A stretch of 64,000 nt of DNA from Agromyces bauzanensis (GTDB lineage: Bacteria > Actinomycetota > Actinomycetes > Actinomycetales > Microbacteriaceae). The stretch is taken from assembly GCF_014645655.1 (NCBI RefSeq), contig NZ_BMMD01000012.1, forward strand, positions 1-64,000. The letters are read 5' to 3'. Positions 59,220 through 64,000 of this stretch are shown one piece after another. The notes beneath the pieces are model-generated. The model was given only the letters and a program-made list of their open reading frames with translations, was not told the origin of the DNA and did not search any database. Numbering within the stretch: position 1 is the stretch's first letter; each line of letters opens with the position of its first letter. The position numbers and the translations under genes were made by a program.

Positions 59220-59708
59220 ATGCTGTCGTTCCTGCTCGTCGACGGGCCAGTGATCCTCGACGTGCTCGCCGCCGGGCAGACGGCCGCCAGCTCGAGGATG
59301 GCGACGACCTCATCCAATCGAGCCAGCACGAGCCTCGGGTTGGAGCGGGGCACGAAGATCGTGCGGACGATCGATGCGACCGACGAAGTGCCGGTGAGGT
59401 TCACCCCGCTGTCGCCGCCCGAACCCGCGGCAGCCGTTCCGTTCGCGGGGTCGCCGACGATCCTCGTCGACGGGGTCGACGCGTTCCCGTCAGAGGGTTC
59501 GACCGCCGAACTCGCCTGCAGGGTCTACCCGGCCGACGGGCGCCTCGCCGGGACTCCCTCCGTGTCCGATCTCCGCAGGGTCCTCGCCGGGCGGACGCCG
59601 CAGAGCGGTGCGGTCGCCCCACCGTGCGGGCGACCGCCTGCACGTGACCTCCGCGCGGGCTGCGCATCGGCTCGAACTCCCGAAGGGCGCGTTCCACACG
59701 TTCCGTGA
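59220..59708 (+). CDS. Small protein with alkylmercury-lyase-like/thioredoxin-like C-terminal segment, possibly decayed
   Basis: 162 residues in one frame. The part FAGSPTILVDGVDAFPSEG then ACRVYPADGRLAGTPSVSDLRRVL closely resembles the C-terminal half of small actinobacterial thioredoxin-fold proteins often labelled alkylmercury-lyase-like. Their N-terminal redox CPxW-type motif is not visible, and the first 60 and last 40 residues look non-coding. I suspect a relic or a frame disturbed by indels. 59135-59219 and 59709-59884 show no further gene. Confidence 0.35.
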   Translation: MLSFLLVDGPVILDVLAAGQTAASSRMATTSSNRASTSLGLERGTKIVRTIDATDEVPVRFTPLSPPEPAAAVPFAGSPTILVDGVDAFPSEGSTAELACRVYPADGRLAGTPSVSDLRRVLAGRTPQSGAVAPPCGRPPARDLRAGCASARTPEGRVPHVP

Positions 59709-59884
59709 CCCCTCACCTCCCGCGCTCGCCGTTGCCGGCTCATCGGTGCGACGATCCCGAGTCCGCCTTCCTCGATCCCACCACCCGTGCGCTGGACGGA
59801 CTGTGACCTGCATCACCGTCGACATCCCCGCGCGGTGCCTACGGTGGGAGTCCGATCCAGGAGAGTCGAACCTACGGAGGAATC

Positions 59885-60187
59885 ATGAAGGCGATGCTGG
59901 GCGACACGGTCCTGGCCGAAGCGGGTCGCGACGAGCTGATCTCGATCGAGGGCAATTGGTACTTCCCGCCCACGAGCGTGAAGTCCGAGCATCTCGTGCA
60001 CAGCCCGACGCCGTACGCGTGCCCGTGGAAGGGTGCGTGTCAGTATCTCGCGGTGCAGAGCGGCGACGTCGTGCTCGAGGACCGCGCGTGGACCTACCCC
60101 GAGCCGTACCCGGCCGCGATCCGGCGCGTCGGCCGGGACTTCTCCGACTACGTCGCCTTCTGGAAGGAGGTGCGGGTGGTCGACTGA
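59885..60187 (+). CDS. DUF427-family protein
   Basis: 100 residues. LISIEGNWYFPPTSVKSEHLVHSPTPYACPWKGACQYLAV and WTYPEPYPAA...FSDYVAFWKEVRVV are the conserved core of DUF427. Members form a small barrel-like fold with unknown function and appear as single genes across actinobacteria. AGGAGG precedes the ATG. Transcribed as a short unit ahead of the GH15 group. Confidence 0.88.
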   Translation: MKAMLGDTVLAEAGRDELISIEGNWYFPPTSVKSEHLVHSPTPYACPWKGACQYLAVQSGDVVLEDRAWTYPEPYPAAIRRVGRDFSDYVAFWKEVRVVD

Positions 60188-60207
60188 CGGCCCGACAACC
60201 CGACATC

Positions 60208-60414
60208 ATGTCTGATCTCCTGCACTGGTACTCCCGCATCCACGGCCCGCGCGCCTTCCGGATCGCGCAGGCTGCGCGCTCCGGTGAACTCGAACGAGCA
60301 CGGTCGGATGCCTCATCCGTCGCCCGCGAGTCGGCCCCAGCGCCCGGCAGCGGTGCTCCGGCATCCGCTCCGGCCCTCGCACGGGAGGGTGAGACGTGCG
60401 GGCCACGCGGGTGA
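60208..60414 (+). CDS. Small hypothetical protein
   Basis: 68 codons from ATG 60208: MSDLLHWYSRIHGPRAFRIA, then an Ala/Ser/Pro-rich tail. I recognise no family. No good ribosome-binding site. It overlaps the next small gene by 19 bp. The first 25 residues look protein-like; the remainder could be spurious. Confidence 0.35.
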   Translation: MSDLLHWYSRIHGPRAFRIAQAARSGELERARSDASSVARESAPAPGSGAPASAPALAREGETCGPRG

Positions 60415-60593
60415 ACGGCTGCCCCGCGGTCGCCACCACGGTGATCCTCGCGGCGAGCTCGCTGCGGGACCCGGCGGTCGACGGATCGGCGAACGCGATC
60501 GGTGAGACCACGGTGGCGCTCCTGCTGGGAGTTGCGGCAGGATTGCTCGTGGGCCCGCTCCGGATGCGCCGGCAGCGTCCGAGCGAAGCATGA
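60396..60593 (+). CDS. Small membrane protein preceding GH15
   Basis: 65 residues from GTG 60396 with GGGAGG six to seven bases upstream. One or two hydrophobic segments: PAVATTVILAASSL and TVALLLGVAAGLLVGPLRMRRQ, the latter a TM helix with a basic cytoplasmic end. Its stop overlaps the GH15 start (ATGA), so it is translationally coupled to it. No family recognised. Confidence 0.5.
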   Translation: MRATRVNGCPAVATTVILAASSLRDPAVDGSANAIGETTVALLLGVAAGLLVGPLRMRRQRPSEA

Positions 60594-62425
60594 GCACCCT
60601 CGCGATCAGCGACCACGCACTCCTCTCCGATCGGCACTCCGCCGCGGTGGTGACGAGCGACGGCTGCGTGGCCTGGTTGTGCTTTCCCCGATTCGACAGC
60701 GAATCGGTGTTCGCGTCGCTGCTCGACGACGACGGCGGCCACTGGTGGATCCGGCCCGCCGGCGAAGCGGCGGCCGCGGTCTCCCGCGAATACGTCGACG
60801 GCACGATGGTGCTGCGAAGCACCTACCGAACCGCCACCGGGATCTTCGAGATCACGGAGGCGATGGAGGTGGGCGCCGCAGGTGATCCGCACCGGCTCGG
60901 CGAGCATGCGCCGCACACCGTGCTCAGGACGGTCCGCTGCACGAGCGGGCGGGTCGCGTTGGCCATGGACTTCCGGCCACGGCCGGACTACGGGCTCGTC
61001 GTCCCGACGTTCGACGCCGTCGCGGGCGGGGTCGTCGTGCAGGGCGGTCCCGCACGACTCACCCTCTCGACGACGCTGCCGGTGACCGTGTCCGCCACCG
61101 CCGTGACGGCGCGGTTCACCCTCGAGGAGGGGGAGTCGGCGGCCTTCGCGCTGCAGTTCGCGGGCATCGGCACGGCGGTGCCGTCGGTGTACTCCGAGGC
61201 GGCGGTCGAGGCGAGGTTGCCCGCCACGATCGCCGCGTGGCGGGCCTGGTCGGACATCCACCAGGCGTACCACGGACCGTGGGAGGACCTGGTTCGGCAT
61301 TCGGGCCGCGTGCTGGAGGCGCTGAGCTACCAGCCGACGGGCGCCATCGTGGCCGCGGCTACGACGTCGCTCCCCGAGGTCGTGGGCGGCCAGCGGAACT
61401 GGGACTACCGCTACTCCTGGGTGCGCGACGCCAGCTTCACGATGCAGGCGCTCTGGGTCGCGGCATGCCCCGACGAGGCGCACGAGTTCTTCGAGTTCAT
61501 GACGACCGCGGGGGCGACCTCGCTGCCTCAGCGGCACCTGCAGATCATGTTCGGGGTGGGCGGCGAGCACGACCTCACGGAGCGGAGCCTTCCGCACCTG
61601 TCGGGCTGGCGTGGGAGCGCGCCGGTGCGCGTCGGGAACGGCGCGTGGGACCAGCCCCAGCTCGACGTGTACGGCGAACTCCTCGACGCCGCGTTCCTGC
61701 TGCGCGGGCAACTGGACGCGCTGACCCCGTCGACGCGGGGGTTCCTGATCGCGCTCGCCGATGCGGCATCCGACCAGTGGCAGCTCCCCGACAACGGCAT
61801 CTGGGAGATCCGCGGCGAACCGCGTCACTTCCTGTACTCGAAGCTCATGTGCTGGGTCGCACTCGACCGGGCGATCGCGCTCGCCGATCGACTCGATGCG
61901 GCGCACCGGGTGGACGGATGGCGCCGCACCGCGGAGCTGATCCGGGCCGCCATCCTCGAGGAGGGCTGGCACCCCGAGGTCGGGGCGTTCACCCAGTCGT
62001 TCGGCTCGCCCGACCTCGACGCCTCCGCGCTGATGCTCCCGATCGTCGGCTTCCTGCCCGCCGACGACCCGCGCATCCGGGCCACGGTCGACGCGATCAT
62101 CGACGGACTGACCGACGAGCGGAACCTCGTGAGCCGCTACCGCAGCGGATCCGACGTCGACGGGCTGGCCGGGCACGAAGGGAGCTTCCTGCTCTGCACG
62201 TTCTGGCTCGCCCAGGTGCTCGCGCAGGGCGACCGGGTGACCGAGGCCCGCGAGGTGTTCGAGCGGGCGATCGAGCACGTCAACGACGTCGGACTGCTGG
62301 CCGAGGAGGTCGATGCCGAGACGGGCGAGCAGCTCGGCAACTTCCCGCAGGCGTTCAGTCACCTGGGACTCGTCAACGCCGCGTGGGCGATCCAGCTCGC
62401 CGAGGGGCGGGCCGCATCGCGCTGA
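60590..62425 (+). CDS. Glycoside hydrolase family 15 (glucoamylase/trehalase-like)
   Basis: 611 residues. The N-terminal beta domain starts ISDHALLSDRHSAAVVTSDGCVAWLCFPRFDS, typical of bacterial GH15. The (alpha/alpha)6 domain has NWDYRYSWVRDASFTM, IWEIRGEPRHFLYSKLMCWVALDRAI with the acid Glu (E406), and LLAEEVDAETGEQLGNFPQAFSHLGL with the base (E572/573). The Trp-rich WxIRGxPRHF form is the one seen in mycobacterial trehalases as well as glucoamylases, so trehalose or maltooligosaccharides are both candidates. No signal peptide. Coupled to a small membrane protein by ATGA overlap. Confidence 0.88.
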   Translation: MSTLAISDHALLSDRHSAAVVTSDGCVAWLCFPRFDSESVFASLLDDDGGHWWIRPAGEAAAAVSREYVDGTMVLRSTYRTATGIFEITEAMEVGAAGDPHRLGEHAPHTVLRTVRCTSGRVALAMDFRPRPDYGLVVPTFDAVAGGVVVQGGPARLTLSTTLPVTVSATAVTARFTLEEGESAAFALQFAGIGTAVPSVYSEAAVEARLPATIAAWRAWSDIHQAYHGPWEDLVRHSGRVLEALSYQPTGAIVAAATTSLPEVVGGQRNWDYRYSWVRDASFTMQALWVAACPDEAHEFFEFMTTAGATSLPQRHLQIMFGVGGEHDLTERSLPHLSGWRGSAPVRVGNGAWDQPQLDVYGELLDAAFLLRGQLDALTPSTRGFLIALADAASDQWQLPDNGIWEIRGEPRHFLYSKLMCWVALDRAIALADRLDAAHRVDGWRRTAELIRAAILEEGWHPEVGAFTQSFGSPDLDASALMLPIVGFLPADDPRIRATVDAIIDGLTDERNLVSRYRSGSDVDGLAGHEGSFLLCTFWLAQVLAQGDRVTEAREVFERAIEHVNDVGLLAEEVDAETGEQLGNFPQAFSHLGLVNAAWAIQLAEGRAASR

Positions 62426-62536
62426 GTTCTGCGGAACCCCCGTACCGCTCTGCCGCCGCAGCCGCGGCATCCGGTATCGGGGAACCATCGAGTTCCGCCA
62501 TTCCGGCGGGGCACCGACCCGTACGGGACCGGGACC

Positions 62537-63203
62537 ATGACCGAAGAGCGCGATGCCCTGATCCAGGCGGTGCGCGAGTTCGCAGACCTTGAACTCGCGC
62601 CGAACGCCGAGCGCTGGGATGCGGAGAAGCACTTCCCCGTCGACACGCTGCGCCTGGCCGGGCAGTTGGGTCTCGGCGGCGAGTCCGTGCGGGAGGACGT
62701 GGGCGGGTCGGGCCTGTCGAGACTCGACGCGGTCGCGATGTTCGAGGAGCTCGCAAAGGGCGACACGACGATCGCCGCGTACATCTCCATCCACAACATG
62801 GTCGCGTGGATGATCGACACCTATGGCGACGACGCCCAGCGCGAGCGGTGGGTCCCCGGCCTCGCCGCCATGACCGACCTCGGCAGCTACTGCCTCACCG
62901 AACCGGGCGCTGGGTCGGATGCCGCGGCGATCACGACGTCGGCCCGCCGTGACGGTGACGACTACGTGATCAACGGCGTCAAGCAGTTCGTCTCGGGCGC
63001 CGGGTCGTCGGCGGTCCACCTCGTCATGGCACGCACCGGGGAGCCGGGATCCAGGGGGATCAGCGCGATCGTCGTGCCCGACGGGACTCCGGGCCTCGGG
63101 TTCGGGCGGAACGAGGAGAAGATGGGCTGGCACGCTCCTCGAGGGCACCAACGAGATCATGCGGCTGGTCGTCGGGCGGAGCCTTCCGGACGGGGCCGGG
63201 TGA
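62537..63203 (+). pseudogene. Acyl-CoA dehydrogenase with large internal deletion
   Basis: The N-terminal part is a normal acyl-CoA dehydrogenase: LIQAVREFADLELAPNAERW, GGSGLSRLDAVAMFEEL, YCLTEPGAGSDAAAITTSA and INGVKQFVSGAG, up to NEEKMGWHA (about residue 200). Directly after it, in another frame, comes LLEGTNEIMRLVVGRSL and a stop, which is the end of the same family. About 170 codons, including the catalytic base, have been lost with a frameshift near 63135. The unshifted frame runs on to 63268 in nonsense. It lies ahead of etfB, its natural electron acceptor partner. Confidence 0.8.
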
Positions 63204-63324
63204 CCACGAACGCCGGTCGCGCCGTGCGTGACCGACGGCCGTCGACTCGCGATCTAGGTTATGCATGATTAACTAGACGCGGTGAGCGGGGTCGCTCGCC
63301 GGTGAGGGAAAGGACGCGAGCCTG

Positions 63325-64000
63325 ATGAAGATCATCGTCATCGTGAAGGAGGTCCCCGACACCTACGGGGAGCGCAAGCTCGATCTCGAGACGGGACTCG
63401 CGGATCGCGCTGCCAGCGAGCCGGTGCTCGACGAGATCGGCGAGCGCGCCCTCGAGGTGGCGCTCTCCCACGCCGACGCGAACGAGGCCGAGGTGGTCGT
63501 CATGTCGATGGCGCCCGAGCGGGCCGCGGCGACGATCCGCAAGGGACTCGCGATGGGAGCGGCATCCGCCGTCCAGGTCGCCGACCCCGGCCTGGCTGGA
63601 GCCGACCTGGGCCTCACCGCCCGCACGCTCGCCGCCGCGATCCGGAAGACCGGGTTCGACCTCGTCATCACCGGGAACCTCTCGACCGACGGCAGCGGCG
63701 GGGTGCTTCCCGCGATGCTGGCCGAACTGCTCGACGTGCCGAACCTGACCGCGCTGTCGTCGGTCGAGATCGCGGCCGACTCGGTCTCGGGCGGGCGCGA
63801 CAGCGACGACGGCACGATGCGGCTCAGCGCGAAGCTGCCGGCCGTGATCTCCATCACGGAGGCGCTGCCCGACGCGCGGTTCCCCAACTTCAAGGGCATC
63901 ATGGCGGCGAAGAAGAAGCCGTTCGAGACCCTCGCTGCCGCCGATCTCGGCATCGATCCGCAGGATCTCTCCGTCGCCGCGTCGATCATGACCGCGATCG
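63325..64000 (+). CDS. etfB: Electron transfer flavoprotein beta subunit (runs off right edge)
   Basis: The first 225 codons are visible. KIIVIVKEVPDTYGERKLD is the ETF-beta start (xxVxVKxVPD), VLDEIGERALEVALS and VVVMSMAPERAAATIRKGLAMGAASAVQV follow, and DLVITGNLSTDGSGGVLPAMLAELL is the nucleotide-binding region. PNFKGIMAAKKKP matches the late conserved recognition-loop segment. It passes electrons from acyl-CoA dehydrogenases to the quinone pool with EtfA. ATG 63325 is preceded by AAAGGACG. The alpha subunit is expected beyond the window. Confidence 0.92.
   Translation, partial: MKIIVIVKEVPDTYGERKLDLETGLADRAASEPVLDEIGERALEVALSHADANEAEVVVMSMAPERAAATIRKGLAMGAASAVQVADPGLAGADLGLTARTLAAAIRKTGFDLVITGNLSTDGSGGVLPAMLAELLDVPNLTALSSVEIAADSVSGGRDSDDGTMRLSAKLPAVISITEALPDARFPNFKGIMAAKKKPFETLAAADLGIDPQDLSVAASIMTAI

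Noticed and set aside
63254-63276. CTAG-rich imperfect palindrome before etfB
   Set aside because: Only the outer CTAG arms and a few inner bases are symmetric. No regulator is nearby to support it.

Overview
The window looks like chromosomal DNA of a high-GC actinobacterium. Evidence: very GC-rich third codon positions, GTG/TTG starts, frequent ATGA/GTGA stop-start overlaps, several promoters whose -10 box lies only a few bases before the start codon (leaderless mRNAs), and many LacI, TetR, MarR and CUT1-type ABC genes. The frequent GGATGC/GCATCC words suggest Microbacteriaceae, but that placement is an inference. No rRNA, tRNA or CRISPR array was found.

The most interesting content is a sugar-polymer regulon spread over 3.5-39.2 kb. 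The perfect 12-bp palindrome TGAACCGGTTCA occurs at 3481, 15742, 29290, 33188 and 34759, with a one-mismatch copy at 15862. Every copy lies at a promoter or start region of carbohydrate genes, and a LacI-type repressor gene (38118-39155) ends one of these operons. Genes under these sites: GH2 beta-mannosidase, PfkB kinase, KDPG-type aldolase and GH3 (3514-9744); a CUT1 sugar importer (lipoprotein plus two permeases, no ATPase) with a D-apionate-lactonase-like protein and a GH28-like protein (15649 down to 9734); GH36 alpha-galactosidase (29358-31451); secreted GH16 (33207 down to 31543); a serine hydrolase (34721 down to 33324); and GH140/DUF4038-like protein, extended SDR, D-galactonate-dehydratase-like enzyme and LacI (34814-39155). 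Together they could release, import and cut a galactose/mannose- and perhaps apiose-containing glycan, and oxidise the sugar by dehydrogenase, lactonase, dehydratase, kinase and aldolase (a De Ley-Doudoroff-like route). A 57-bp repeat including the operator is shared between 15816-15872 and 34760-34816.

Between the parts of this regulon lie small regulator/enzyme pairs, most with a visible operator: MarR with a DHA2 drug exporter and DUF998 protein (0.6-3.2 kb); CGNR regulator with quinone reductase (16.1-17.7 kb); SRPBCC protein, MarR, Acg-like nitroreductase, TetR, and MocR with a PLP decarboxylase (17.9-23.8 kb); TetR with a dihydroflavonol-reductase-like SDR (24.2-26.0 kb); and hydrolase, quinone reductase, TetR (26.8-29.2 kb).

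From 40.1 to 49 kb are an IclR regulator, an MFS transporter and an osmolyte-type ABC importer, divergent from a nitrilase-family amidase and a CocE-like hydrolase. From 51 to 54 kb are TetR/aldo-keto reductase and MarR/NAD(P)-binding pairs. From 54.2 to 59.1 kb is a complete branched-chain-amino-acid-type importer (LivG, LivF, binding protein, LivH, LivM). The right end holds DUF427, two small ORFs, a GH15 glucoamylase/trehalase-like enzyme, a broken acyl-CoA dehydrogenase and the start of etfB.

The window is rich in decayed genes: IS110 and IS256 transposase pieces, a cupin without its metal-binding core, three SDR remnants, a TetR remnant that keeps its promoter and operator, a DUF2264 tail, an ABC ATPase piece, a frameshifted ABM monooxygenase and an acyl-CoA dehydrogenase with a large internal deletion. 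The longest stretches without an intact gene (39.2-40.1, 49.0-51.0 and 26.0-26.8 kb) are made largely of such remnants.
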